A stretch of 64,000 bases of DNA from Patagioenas fasciata (Eukaryota > Chordata > Aves > Columbiformes > Columbidae). Below the pieces are notes generated by a model. That model was not told the DNA's origin. It worked only from the letters and a program-made list of their open reading frames with translations, and did not search any database. Both the position numbers and the translations under genes were made by a program. Below are positions 12,186 to 27,100 of the stretch, piece after piece (the first letter of the stretch is position 1; each line of letters begins with the position of its first letter). Location: assembly GCF_037038585.1 (NCBI RefSeq), contig NC_092525.1, positions 32,080,367 through 32,144,366 on the forward strand, in the 5' to 3' direction.

Positions 12186-15100
12186 CTGCAAGAAAGCAAA
12201 TTAGTTTGTTTTCAGAGCAATCAAACATTAATTAATACTATGCAGGTCAAATATTTAATAGAGATGTAAGAAAAAGCTAAAAAGCTTCTTCCCCAAAAGC
12301 ATACACTTCCTCTCTTATTACAAGTTTGAGTGTGCGTGTTGTTGAAGTCCTCTTGAAAAGAGCTGAACAGAGTGAAAACTTCACTAGACCTTAGCTGAAG
12401 CTGGCATGATCTCACACAGCAGTTCTTACATCCCATTGGACAACATTGTGAATTAAAAAAAAAAAAAATCTGAAAAAATAGTGGCAATTAAAAAAAAAAA
12501 GTTCATCACTTATGTCAATAAACCCAATAAGTTAGTTTTAAAAAGGCTCAGTTTTGATATTTCAGACCAGAACAACTAGTACTTCTGTTGATGTGGAATA
12601 TGTTAGAGGATATACTGCTTGCAAGACTTGAGGTTTGAAATTATTCAAAGGGCAGGGACTCCCCTTTACAATTTTAGTTTTACCATGCAATTATTCTAAG
12701 CTTATGGGAGTAACAGGACCAAGCAGATAGTTTTTCATATCCCATCACTTGAAGATCTACTTTGAGTTTCTCGTTTCCTTTTCTGGACTAACTTTTCAGG
12801 TAGTTAGGTTGTTTTCAATCATTCGGGCCCTGTAGAATAAGGACCTGAGCTAACATTTTTTATTAACTACTGAAGCTGAAACAAGATCAGCTGGCAAGAG
12901 GCAGCTACTTACTGCTTCTCTCCTCCTGCGTTCTTGTTCCAGTTTTCTAGCCAAGTTACGATCTTGAACAAGAGTGTGTTGTTGAGCTTTGGGCAGTTGT
13001 TCACCCTTTCGCTCTTTCTGGGGCTCACAGTCTGTCACTGCCACGGCATCCGATCCTGTGCATTCGTGGCCCCTTAAAAGAAAGCAGAAGAGATCAGCAT
13101 AGATGGAAGTTATTTCTTCTTTTTTCTTCATAACAAGCCTCTGAATCTTAGGAGAATTCTGCAAATAAGTTAAATCAGTGCATAGCACTCAAATTGTGGT
13201 TCTGTTTTACAGGTCGATTCATAGTTATTTCCCTTTGCAAGGGGTATGTGGATGCAATTATTGGGCTGCAGTAGGTGAAGGTTTCCTGTTGTTCCATTTC
13301 CAGTCTATATGCACACAGGACTTATATACATGCTACACAAAGCTTACATGTGCTTTCTTTGACACACAAACACACTTAAATTTCTGTTACTTTCTTGGCC
13401 CATGATATTTTGCTTCTACCTTCTTCCTCTTAAGGTAGTTATTCAAGTTAGATTTCACTAACTTCAGGCAAGTATCTGTAATGTACTATTCCATAGAGCT
13501 ACATGAGCTACATGCCCAGGTTCATCCTCCTGGAAACCTGTAGTAGCTGAAGGTGCCTGGACTGTTCACTATACGTTCTGAACAAGGAGTGTACTCCTAA
13601 GTCACTGAAAAACTCTGTTTATTAAAATAATACACTCCAAACAAGCAACCTATTTAGGAACTGCCTCAGACTTGTCTTTCACAGGATAAAAAATAAAAAG
13701 AGAGAAAGAAAAAGATCATCGTTCCTGAAGGGGTAAATATTACAGAAAGCAGAGTTTCAAAAAGGTGGCAAACAATAATCCAAGATATTAGTGCAATGCA
13801 GTAATTAACAGGCAGTCACCCCACTTGGCATAGTTATAAACCTCAGACTGGGATACATGTGGGCACTCACTAAAACTATAGCTGCAAACAACTAGGGAAG
13901 AATATTGCAAGCAATAGCTTGTTGAGTATGTTTCTCTACAGCAATGCAGAGAGTTCTGCTGTCTGAAATGGTGAAATGGTGCGAGCTAGAGCTGCTTTAG
14001 CTCTGTTAACACTAAGTTCTTGAAGACTAGACCCCAATCCAAAAAAACCTCCAACCTCAAACACCAACATCAAACCAACCAACATTACCCCTCCCAAGAA
14101 GAGAAAACACTCCCCCCCCCCAACAAACAAACACCACCCCAAACAAAAACAAACAACCACCACCACCACCACCCCAAAACCCAAACACCACCACAACTGG
14201 AAAACTAACACCTGAGAAGTTTCTTTGGGTGCTGAAATGATACCAATTTGCAAGGGAAAAAAGCTAGTTTGTGTGTTTTGGATGTGCAGTTGTGCTGAGT
14301 GTGGTTGAACTCCCTCCATCTGTCACATGGCAGTTACCTCATCTAAACCACTTGTTCCTGAATTAACACAGCCACCCAGTAGTGAACTTTTGGAGGGGAG
14401 GCGATGAATGCTGAAGGTCTTTATTAATTCAAAAACTCCTGATTTGCCTTTCTATTTGGCTAATCAAGTGGTACTCTGGCATACAGCAGATTCGATAGAG
14501 GTTCTAGCTAATCATTACTGAATTGCAAAGCTCCACTTGTAAATTTATTTTCTTATAGCATATCCTGAGCACAGAGGTGGAGCATCATACCAGTGCTCCA
14601 GGACAGTTATCATCACTAACCAAGTATGTTTCTTTAACAGCACCCATGCCAACCATATTTATTATACAACTTTAAACAGTAGTATTGTCAGTTTATAAAG
14701 CTGACTTTTATTCTTCAGCACTGTTGCATCCTTACTCGTGATGAGAGGCACCCATCACATCAATTAAGCAGCCTGAGGCTGAAATTCTTTTTGTAGAAGA
14801 CAAAAGGACCACACTATTATTTAACGATCCAGATTGTAGGCCCTGCACATAAACAAAGCATACAAGCAAAAAAAAAAAAAATAGAATAATATTTAAACAG
14901 ATGTGGTTACAAACCTCTCTTTTTCTTGAGGAAGGTTTTGCAGTTCACCCTCAGCTTGCTCCAGAGGCCTTTTGAACTCCTGTGCTTGCCCACTCCTCCT
15001 CTTTAGTGCCGCTTTCCTGAAATGCTTGAAGCTCTCCGCAGATGTTTTTATTGGAGTTGGAAGCCTCATCATTTTACACAAGCTTACCCAGGAATCTCTG

Positions 15101-18100
15101 TTCTTAAATCCCGTATCCTGAAATTATCAGAGGAAAAGGAAAACAGAGGCAAAAATACTCCACAACTACTAATCATACATTCTCTGCTTAGTTCTCACAT
15201 TAGCACAATGTTGTTCTGACTAGACCTATTTGGGAATGTCTACAATTAAATATCCTCACTTTGGCAGGAGATTAGTGCAAATACAGCAGTGTAAGCAGAC
15301 TTTTATATTTTTCTCTTCAACTTTGAGATTCTTTAGCAATGTGCTAAAATTGTTAGCATTTATAGCTATTCTTACTCAATCCTTTACATTCATGTGTTTT
15401 TTAATTACAGAAAACATGAATTCACAAGGCTGAGCTTGTTCAAGGTCTATCAACAATATTTTAATACAGAGAACATCAATCTCATTTCTAGACATAATCC
15501 TTATATAACAACAGTTTTGTCATTTTATTCTTCCCACCTCTAGTGGCATATTCTTCACAGCATAAAACAGCATAAGCCCAGTATTCTTAAGCAGTACCAC
15601 TTCTACTAGAAAGTCATGTGTTTATGAAGGAAATACCTACTTTTTGAATTTAATTCAATAAGCTAGCTTTCTGAAACTTAGCTGCCTAAAGAAAATCCTA
15701 GGACTATTTTAATTCAACAGACCTTGTATTAATACAAACTTTTTAGGTCTAGAGGCTGACATGGTCAATTATTTAGGCTAGTAATTTTGATTTGATATTT
15801 TCGAATAGTTGGTTACCACAGAAGAAATTAAATAATGGGTAAGAAAATTCCTCTGCTCCTCCATTTAAGATAACCTGTTGTATGATGCTAGGAAATATTT
15901 TGCTTGGCTTAATTTTAATGGAAACCTTCAGATTATTTCCCAGTTGTGGTAATATCATCAAAAGCATATCATCCTGTTTCAGAACAGGTTTTTCAATAGT
16001 ACCCAAGGCTGTATGCCACATTATTCTTATTTTTGTTACTAGATCAGCAAAGGAAAGCACACTAGTAACTTGAATATTAGAACTAGATCAAGGAACACTG
16101 ATAGTTTAAATATTAAACTAGATAAGAAGCCATATTTTTCATGACAATATAGATATTATTTTTAACTTAATATTATATAGTTTACCTTCTGAAATGATCA
16201 AAGCCTGTAGATTTTTATTAGGTTGGTTTTAGCACTAGAAATTAGATAGATCTGTACAGGTTATAACAATACCTAAGACCTATCAGACACTAAATATTTG
16301 AATCATAAAAGACCAGATTTTCAGGGAAGATCCCAGGACAAGGAATTATTGGTACTAGTAAGTATTCTCAAGCTCTTCTCCTCAAACAGGGCTTAAGCAA
16401 CACTTACCTTTCTTGGAAGACCTTTGGATTTTGGCTCTAGCGTGTTTTTACCATTAGGTTTATCATTAGGTGTAGAATGACCTGAGAGAAGAACAAAAAA
16501 GATTTTTTACTCGCGTTAATTTTCTGGTCTGTGTTTCCTCAAATTTAAGAGATAGAAATCTAGTCATTCTAAAAATTGGCTTAAGAACATACCCTGCAGT
16601 TTTTTATTGTTATTATTTGGTTCAGAATGATAGAAATACTCCCAAACATTTCCTAAGCTTAAGTTGAACCAGACCACTTATTTCTAGTTTGTGGCAGGAA
16701 AGGAGTGGTTAATTTCAACTAGAAATGAGAAATTAACTCCCAGCAGAATGCCCCAAAAGTTTGGTCAAAAACTCTCAAAACAGCACCCTGCCGGTTGCTC
16801 ACCTCCTGTCTCCTCCCCACCCAGCCCTCTTCTGTTTTCATTCCCAAATTTAAAAAAAAAGGCAAAATAGGTCAGCCAGAAGGGGCTGTTTCCAGTACCC
16901 TGCAGGATGTATGAATACTTCATGCTGTTACCTTTTTATTGCTTGTGAGGGAAAAAAACCCCAACACTTCCACAGGTAAAGCACAAGTGCTATTTTGACA
17001 ACACTAACTTTAGGTTAACAGTTCCAATATGCTGTGTCGCTGTAGAAGATCCATGCTACTTCAGGTGAAAAACACTTTCCCCAAACCTTTTAAAACTTAA
17101 AAAAACCTTTTAAAATGCAGGAACAGACACCATAATGACTGTAGGAAATTGTAAGTCTTTTTGGATGTCTGATTCTAGAATACCAAAGGCAGAGCAAACC
17201 CTCAGCCAGTTTGTCATAAAAGCAGTTTTCATAAAGAGCTCTCAGCCTCCGAAAATCCCATCAAGAACACTGCCTGGCTCTGCCTGTGCCCCCACACATT
17301 GCCTCAGAGATGGTATAATTGCAAGTGAGCAGGAGAGTTTTTACTATGCAGCGGAATAAAATTGGATGAAAGAGTTCTGAAGTCTCTCAAGTCCTGTTGA
17401 AGAGTGCCGAATCCTGATATCTCCTTGCTCATGAATTCCAGGTCCAGATAAGCAAAGTCTACCTAGAAAAAATTCTGTTAGAGACTTCTCCAGAGCAGAG
17501 AAGCAGTATATGAAGGTGTCCCCTCTTAATACAATAGGCATCTTTCATCAATAATTTATCCTCATACTGGTGGCTTGAGTCTTCATGTAAGAAACTTGAC
17601 AATCTTGAGCACTGAATATTCTAAAATAAAACAAAGAGCTTCACATACCCCAAACCACCTAACACTATTGTTAAGATCAATTTAATCAACCTGTTGTACC
17701 TGCCAAGATCATTTACCTGAACTAAGCCTAAGATTAATTCAAGTTTATAGTCATGTTTAACTTAAAGCTTTGCATATAACATGAATATGAGGCTGTGTGG
17801 GCTTTGAAAAATGCATTTTAGGGCTACTTACAGCAATGTCAGGCTCCACAGAACCCCTCATGAAGAGACACTGCTTTTTAATCTGAAGGCAAGCTTCCAT
17901 TCACCAGTTTCACAAATCAAGCTTCTTAACAAGCTACCACTGAATTCAGCAATGTACCAAGCCTGAACAATACCAGGGGCGTCACACATCTAAAATCAAG
18001 AACTCTTGTTTCAGAGATGCAGGCACCCTCACAGGAATGCCAGAGACAGCAGGATTCTCTACAAATCCAACAAGTTGCTCTAGACATCCACTTCTAAAAT

Positions 18101-21100
18101 TAATTTCCCTGGTTTGATCTAAATAGACAAATATAGTACTAAGAACTCTCTACACTTTCTATCAACACGTTACAGGCCCTACAACAGTTCCAGATTAATA
18201 AAGTCTTAAAAAAACAAAAGCCTGTATTTTGCTCTTCCCCTCCCCACTTCTAGTTTTCTACGGGAGTTAATAGCAAAAAGCTCAAGATACCACCAAGCAC
18301 AGTTGGGTTGTGTGTCATCACAGGGACAGCCAAACACCACAATATCATGGAGGGGGACAGATAACTACAGTCATGTAACAGTGTTAGAAGGTCTGCTACG
18401 CTCTGCTGATGTTCAAGTGTACTCAGAGTCTTATTACTGGGTAGTTCCCATATTAAACACAGGAGCTCCTCTACAACTGTCCACACAACTGCCCCTCGCA
18501 AGAGGGGAGAAGATAGAAACAGTACCAATAAAATGAGGATTAGGAATAAGGAGTTAAGAGGGATAACAACTAAGCAGTAAATAAGTATGGAAGGGAGCAA
18601 GCTTTCCCAGTAGCTTTGGCTATGCTTTTTTGACTATGAATATTAAAACAGTGAGTTGATTTATTCCTGCTTGTTTTCCTAGTCCCGTAACATATGAAGA
18701 TAACACCAGGATCTTTATAGTTACAGTCACACAATATATGGGACAGGAATTTAAGTTTTAGGTGAAGAACATTAGCTGAATCCATGGAACCCACGTACCA
18801 GTTCCAGCTGCTGCAAGTCTAAACAAAGGGCATCAGTACGTGTACAAATCAGCATGTTAAGACCATGAAAACACTGAGTAGAACATTTTGGAGAATTAAA
18901 TCTTCATTTTTAGAGTTGCTTTAATGCAATTCATGTACCTAGTATTGTTCAGACAAGAATTAAAGAGTCAGGGAGAAAGCTGAGTTTCTGTAATTTTATC
19001 ACTTTTTCAGAAGCTTGTTCCCTCCCCTGTTCAGCCTACACAGGTAGCCTAGAGAAGAAAGAAGAAACAGTCATGTCTGGTAACATGAGGCTCTCAGCCT
19101 GGATGGTCAGTGCCCAGCTCAGAGTTCTTTAGTTAGAAATGTGTGTGAAGTCTGATGCATCCCTGTATGGAATGCAGCTTTCAGGGAACCTGTGTTCTTG
19201 TAATTGCAAGTTTGTCCCATTGTGAAAGCCTGTTTGACATTGGTTTACAGTCAGATCCTCATCACCAAGAGCCAGAGATAGTAACTCAGAATACACACAA
19301 AGTGACCTTGGAAAAGAGCATGAAGCTTCACCAGAAGACAGCTGAAAGGCCACAGCAGTTGGACAAATTGGAGCACCACTGGTTCTCTTGGACTTCCCAG
19401 AAGACCAGATTACTGATCTCTAATACTAAATTCAGAAAGCTAAGTTCTTGAATCAGAAAGTCATTTGCATTATATATTTTATCACAGAACAAGAACCAAA
19501 CATCTATTTAACTTTTCCTTTTTTTAATGGCAGCAAATCAAAAAAGAAAAAAGCAATGGAAGACTTAATTTTTCTGCAAACCAATTAATGTGCAAGTATT
19601 TAACATTTTATTTGTTTAAGCCAGGTTCATATACATTTTTAACTTTGCCACCCTGATATCAGTTACAGTCTCTGTTATGACAATACATACTTTGTTCTTG
19701 ACTTAAGGATATTGAATCAGCAGTTCTGTCACTGGCCTTGCTTTGAAATTTATTTGATTTGTCTAGATGTATTCTTTTTTCAGCTTGTTTACTTGAATCA
19801 GCACTGTCAACCTGGGAAGTTGTGTCAGATACCTAGAAGAGAAGTTAGACTTCAAAATAGGTTCTGAAGTGCTAAACATGTGGATTCTTATTATACAGCA
19901 ACAGGATTAAAGATTTAGAAGTTTCACTTTAGAGCAGTAAATTGTTGCAGCTCTAGCTTCTGTGAACACCAGGGAAGAATTACATTTCATTCACATTATG
20001 GTAGTCAAAACAAGTTCTTACATTAACACTTTGGATGTAGATCATGAACTGCTCAGGGATCTCAAGTGACAGAATGGGTAGAATGAGAGAAACTGATATA
20101 AGCTCTTCAACCCTTAACACAGTACAACATAACAGAAGTTGGTTTTTACTGTTGTAAAGCCGGTTGCTCCACCCTAGCTTATGGGTGAGGGTGAAGGGCA
20201 GCTGTATGGCTCCAGTTCAGGGGTTGCTTTGCTCTGTGTAAGCCTGTGGTAATCCCCTCACACTGGGGAAGGTGTTGTACAGACCCCAGTCTCACAATAT
20301 ATACTGCTTGCTGCCTTTGGCTACTGGATGCAAATGGGAAAGGATGAGTTGCTCTTCTTCCTTTCTTGTGGGACATATTCTTGTGCTCATATACTCCAGA
20401 GGCAGTTGCTATCCATTTCAGAAAATAAAAGCTATTAAAACCTAAAGCAGCTATGTTTGAAACCATGTTGAGAGAGATAATTAAACATCTTAAGATGGAA
20501 GAGATCATGCTGCTTCACTAACATCAATAACTTCCTTTGTAACACAGAGCCCCTTCTAACCAGGATACTCTCCAAGAGCATACTAAGACAAATCAACAGT
20601 GACTAAATATTTCACAACTTCATCTATGACCCTGAAGGCCCTGGTTTCCATGGCTTTAAGAACATGAAGAAAAGGCAACACTTTTCCAGGGTAGTCTCTA
20701 GAGTCTTCTGAGTATTGCTGAGCTTATAATATTAATATCTCTAGATAGTAGGAACATACAGTATAAGCTATATCTTATGTGAAACTGTAGGTATAGAGGA
20801 TGGACTTATCCTGTGTGCAAGACTTACTTAAGTTGAAGCTATAGAAGTAAAAGAAATAAAGTAAGCTTTGTAAGTATACTATAAACTTGATATATTGATC
20901 AGCCAAAGTCTTTCTTTTAGTGTTGTAGCCAACAGGCCATGAATTAATGCCCTACTAAAGGATAAGAATCACTTTGTTAGTGGGGATTTTAGACAACTAT
21001 TTTGTTGTAAACCTTAAGTGGCTCTTCATTGCAAATTAAACCCTAGAATATTATATATCAGATCTTATTTTGGTGAATAAGAATGTACTTTAAGTAATTT

Positions 21101-24100
21101 ATTTGAAATTAATGCATTGGAAAGAAGCATTATTCACCTCTGGAAGAACATGTGTGCACTGGGTGCCAGGAGACTGATTTGTCCTTGGAGTACTCTGAAG
21201 AGTTTGCTGGTCTGGAGCATCATACAGAGCAGATCCAGCTTTGATTATACCTGAGAAAGAAGTAGTGTATGATTTCCCTTAACATGGCAAGTGCAGTCCT
21301 ACATCTCAAAATTAGGTCACTGTTCATAACTGAGGATTAACTAGATATGGAGATATGTATCCTAGCTGCACAATGAGACAATTCTTTTTAATTAGTTTCT
21401 AATTGACTTCTCAGTTAATCAGCTACCAGCTCAATCTGTCTCTACCAAAAAAACTCAGAAGTGTCTGAAGCTATTAGACCTTCTGAAGCAAGGGAGGGAA
21501 AAGAATAGCTCCTTGGAACAAGTTTCTAAGCAACTTAATATCCAATATGTCTAAGACAACAGCAATCAGTTCAGAGCACCTATGGCACCAAGCCTTGAGT
21601 TCAGCTCATAGGGAATTCAGACATGAACTTGAGGGGTGGTGGTAGGTTCAGGCATCTAACTCCTGCCTTAAGGTGTTCAGCACTTCCTGTAACCCCAGGT
21701 TCTTTAAGGTATCATTTTCCACCTCAGAGGAAGGCACAAAAACATCCCCCTGTTTTAACACTGTTCTGCTCCACCACAAGTGCCCCAGTAATCTGAAACC
21801 CAGCCACTCCTCAGTGCTGCCACACTATTTATACCAGGTTCTTTATAATCCATGCTCTGTAATAACTTTCTTTACGCACCTGTTAACCTCCAAAACCCCA
21901 AGGTAAGCTTTTTGGACAATACAAACATCTTATTTCCTCAGCAAATACAGCCATGATTCTTGCCGTAAAGATGTTACCTGAAGGAGATTGGGCATTTTGT
22001 TCTGGGGGTTTAAGTGTTGTATTCTGTAAAGGCTGAAGCCTCGGCAGGACATTGGGAAGTGGCTGCTGCAGTTCAGATGATCCACAGTTTTGCAAGCTAC
22101 TAGTAAGCCATGAGGGCTGTGCTTGCAGAATGGCATTGCAGGATGTCCTCTGGGAACACAGTGGTATTCTCTAGAAAGATTGCAGTAGTTAATCCAGCTA
22201 AATCTTAATTTTCATAGCTATGTAATACCCCTTCCCCACCACTGCCTTATTTCCTCTGCTTATAGGCTTGAGTAGTCCTTGGATTGCAACACTAACCTAG
22301 AATTTTCAAAGAGTTTAGATGACTAAAACCCATGAGGTAAAAAGCACTGCCTTGGTCTGACATACAGAAAACCCATGAGCACAAAACGAAATGTGAGGGT
22401 TTGAAGTATGTTTGTTGTTACTCAAAGCCAGTTAGGGACTGTTGTAACTGCCCAAGCTGAAGCTTAATTCCAGTATCCCGTTTTCTCAAGTTCGTTGCTG
22501 TCATTCTGTCACTGCAAAAGCTGCAGTTTTTAAACAAACAGCATTGCATAATTCCTCCCCTCAGTCTTTCTTTATGAAGATGCAGAAGGAGTAGCTGAAA
22601 AATAAAATTGCAGCCTAGATTGCGTGTATCCAACTAAGCGCTTTAAGTGAAAGCAAACCTATTGCAAGAAGAATGAAGGCTGCGCCATAATCTTGCTTTG
22701 AAATCCAAGGTCTCTGTCTCTGGTAGCTTCAAGAAAAATTGTGAAAGGCAGCTAACTGACAAAACACCTGCTGTATAGACAGGAATAGAGCAATTCCATT
22801 TTAGAGGCATTAAAAATGATCTAGATAAACCTGCTATTGGTCATAATAATGCCATAGTAATATAAAGTACCCTGAAAATAACTAGTATGTTCTACAATTT
22901 ATCTGTTTTGAGGTCTACAAATGAGGTTATTTGTAGGTAAATGAAGTATTTAAGTGAGGTTTACACTGTTTATTATGTCAATTCTATACTCAAAGATCAA
23001 CTTGGAGCAATTTCCCTTTTTTGTTGTGGTGGTTTTTTGTTTGTTTTGTTGTGTGTTTTTTTTTTTTTTGACTTTGTGGGGTGGGTAGGGTGGAGGGGTG
23101 GGGTGTGTGTAGCCTTCTCTCCTCTTCCCACCCCCCACCTTCTTCACCCAACACTGATTACCACAATGATTGTAAGAGGTAAAAGCCTCAGGAGTTCTCC
23201 CAGTACATCAGTTTCTATACAGATGCATAAGCTACTTTTAACAAACAGAAGATTTTACATCTCCATGTAAATCAGCCCTACGGAACAAGGAGAATTCAAG
23301 CTGCATTCATTATTTCCTGATAAACTTGTCATTTCCAGTACCATTGTATGAAACAAATAACTTTGTTTAGGGCAAAACTGTTACATACATTCCAATCAGT
23401 TTACCTTAGACTTTTGCATAGAAGTTGGACAGTTCTGCCTGGTTCCTGTCTGTTTTGAGCAGGTTTCTGTAATGTAAATGCAATGAGGTGAGCAGAAAGA
23501 GGGGAACAGAAAAAGAAGAATCAGTCATTCACATGTTTCCCTGCTCATACCCACAAGATGCAAGTTGCAGTTGTACCTAGAGAGCCAAACCTCACGCTGA
23601 AAAGAACATTCTTATCTTGAATACTTTGACTGCAGCTTGGTGTGTTTAGAAAACTTCTCCCAGATATATTAAAAAAAAGACAAAACACAAAGATTCATGC
23701 AGGATCGAGGTCTTTGCTGCCATCAATGGCTTCACTGTGTTTGCTTCCCCACACTGTGAAAAGTTGGGCATTCATCTCACCCCACAGTTACCTCCTACAG
23801 ATATCTACATGGTAACCTCCAGTCTGGCAGATCCATTCTGTCCTAGAAAACTAAAGAGTTCTGTGTACAGACAGAAACATTCTGGTATCCTGATGCTGCA
23901 GCACTGTAATGTCCCTTGAAAAAACATGAGATAGCTTAAGCAGAGTAGACTTCAGCTCTCCAGTCAATGCTGTTGGCACTTTTGCCCCTCAGTTTAGGGG
24001 CTAAGCCTTACCCACAAGGTAAGGTATTCTTCATGCTGCAGACCAGAAGATGAAGATAAATCACACTTTCAAAAAGAAATCAAAACTACAAGACTAAGTT

Positions 24101-27100
24101 ATAGTCTAATAGTCATGACTCCAGGTTAAATACACAGACCTCTTTCTAGCCAATTTGGTCCCAGATAAATTAAATGGATGGGGTTTTTGTGTGTGTGGTT
24201 CTCACCCCACCCCAGACCCAGTATTAAGACACTCATTGAATAGCACTGGAATTGAGCCTTCAATATGGAGCAAACCTACAAGGGTAACCAAACTCCTTGG
24301 TCAGTATGTGGAACAGTAGATGCTAACTGAGAAGGCAGATGTTTTGCCTACACAAGCACAAAGGGAAACTTTCTGACCCGATTCGGAGTCACTGCTGTCC
24401 GAGGAGCTGGAACCGCTGCCAGAGCCTGAGGAGCTGTTGCTGTTGCTGCTGTCACTCAGTCTGCTCGGTCCAATACTGAACTCAGCATTGTTTTCAGCTG
24501 CAGAAGGAAAACAAGAAGGAATGTATAAACAACCAGCAGTGGAACAGTCATGGTGTACAAGTCTAGGATCAACCTTGTTAGGTCTGTTCTCCCATATAAC
24601 AGCTCATCTGCTATTTGCTTTTTCTCTGTCCATTTAGCAGTGGATTTGAGACCTTTACAGAGGAAGGAGATTTACCAGCCGCAAGCTAGCTGAATGAATT
24701 AGCCAAGGAGGAGCTGTAATCACACAACTTACAACCCTGAAGTAGGTTAAAACCGTACTGCCTTAAGACACAATTTCAAGCAATTTTAGCCTGTAAGTTT
24801 CCCTGCTGTTCAGTGTTTCTGTGCTTGTTGCTGCTGCCAGGCTTGCATGCTGAGGTCTTTATCTATATAGCCAACTCACCTCTTTCCCAAGCCATATGTA
24901 CTCCAGAATTGTCATCTTTTGCCACCTCCCCACCAACTGACTATTTTGTATCTGCAGAGTTGATTTAATTCAGTTTATAATGATTTTGCAGTCAAAAGGT
25001 GTTTTCAAAGAGTGTTGCTCTGATAGAAGCTTTGGATATGAGAAGTTACATGGATACCTGTTTCCCTGGACACAAGTCTCTCAAGTGCCAGCTTATGCTC
25101 TTCCTTGTTAAGAAGCCAGGTGCTAGTTGTAAAGATTCCCTGGCCTGCCTCCTCTCACTCCCCACAACATATTCTTTGCAATTGATTTCAGCTACTTCTT
25201 TAAGCTTTTATTTCTAGGATGTTGTCAAGCCATCATGTAGTACCATAAGCCCAAGGCAAGAATCACACATTAACCTATTTCTATCACAAATGAATAAAAG
25301 AGTCACATTACACTTGAAGTTCTCCTTCTTTGGGTTTAGTTGACCATTGACATCCAGTAGTCTCTTCTCTAGCTCTTGTTTCCTCTCAGAATTACATTGT
25401 TCTTTTGACTTGGTCGTTTTTTTAGCTGCATGTGAAACAGAAGTTAACATTGCAGCAAAACAGAAAAACTTGGATTGGCTTTTTTTAAAGCATCATTTAT
25501 ATTACATACCCCGCTGCTTTCTTTGTTTCTTCCTCAAACAAGTTGCCACATATTTCTCTAGTTCTCTGAGTGTTGAAGCCTTTAAAGTTTCAAAGTCTAT
25601 TTCTAACTCATCAGGGTTAGAGTTCCTCAGTGAGGGTTCTCTTGACTGTATTATATGGACTACTTTCCCAAGCTTATCTCCAGGGAGTTTATTTATGTCC
25701 AAACTCAACTGTCTTTTTTCATCATAATTCATAGGCTTGGCACCATCTTCATCTTCTGACTTAGGTGCCAAGACAACCTGCTGCATGGTTTTCTTTGATT
25801 GACTGCAAGAAAAAAAGTGTACTGCAGTAACAGCAGTTTAAAATAATTTTACACCCACACAAGTCCCCCACACTTACATGTTTAAAGATAGATTTTTCTT
25901 AGATTTCTTCCTGTGGTTTAGATTTTTCTTCTTTTGAATCAGGCTTTTTATTTTGGCTTTTTCCTTGTTCTTTCTTTCATTCCTTTTAGCCTTCCCTTTT
26001 TTCTTTTTCAGTCTAGGTGAGTATGCTCTGGTCAAAACCTGCAACTGCTGCTGAATAGCTTCAAGCTATCAAAAAATAATACTGATAGTCTTAGGCAACA
26101 TAGGATGAACAATAAACTGTCCCTAAATAACACAAGAGATTTGTGGCAGCTGAACAGATACTAACAGGGTGTTTGCTTTCTAAGGTTTAATTTCTAAGCA
26201 TCTTACTATATTATGCATTAGTCACAATCTATGTATACTGAAGATGTAAGGCTACTTATTTTATGCAGACATGGCTAACAGCATGCCTTCTAGCATCCAG
26301 TGAAGAATAAAAAAGCACAAGTCACTGCAGGAGTATCCAGCAGCTTCTCATTAATTTCAAGCATTTGGGAAGCATGTAAGTGCCTCACATTAGGTTAGAC
26401 CTTTACAATGTTACTGAATTAGGCTAGTGGAACTGGCTTGCGCATCTTCAACCCATAAACCCCAGGTATTTTGCAATATAGATTGGCTAGTTGGGACATT
26501 TTAACAGCTTTCTCTGAAGACCCAACACAAGTTTGTTTAAACCTCATAGGAATTTGAAAGACAGGTAGAAAATGAGAATTAGGATTCAGTTACACTGAAA
26601 TACTTCACTATTGCGAAGGTTGTCTTTTAGACTTCTGGTTGTCCCCAGGCCTAATATTCATGAATTTATGATGCATATGCTACTCTGACAAATACTGAGA
26701 ACTAAGCTGTCCCTCATTTGACTAACAGAACAAATGCTAATTTTCCCCATGGCTTCTAGATACAGCAGCAACAGGTTAATGCAAGATACAAGCAAAAGCA
26801 AGACTTATTCCACTTTTTGCCAGTGAAGCAAAGCCATGCTTCACATTAGCATGAGATTCCTCCTGTTTTACCTCATGGTGAGATTTCTGAAGTAGAATTT
26901 AATTGCTTGCTTTTGTGTGGCTCAAGAGACTGAGCAAAAAACCAGTCTTCAAGCATATGAAGGAAATGTGATTGTTAGAAGAATATGCCACTAAGCTACA
27001 TGTGGAGTATCTGGGTGCTCTCATCATACCACAGCAACAGCTTTGTTTTTTGGAAGTTAGAGTCATCTGAAGAAATGATAGGCAAGAGTACTAGGAGCAA

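Noticed and set aside
20179-20508. 109-codon minus-strand frame in BRDT intron 15, considered as a retroviral or extra exon fragment
   Set aside because: No motif of a retroviral protein, and BRDT exons on both sides join in phase without it.
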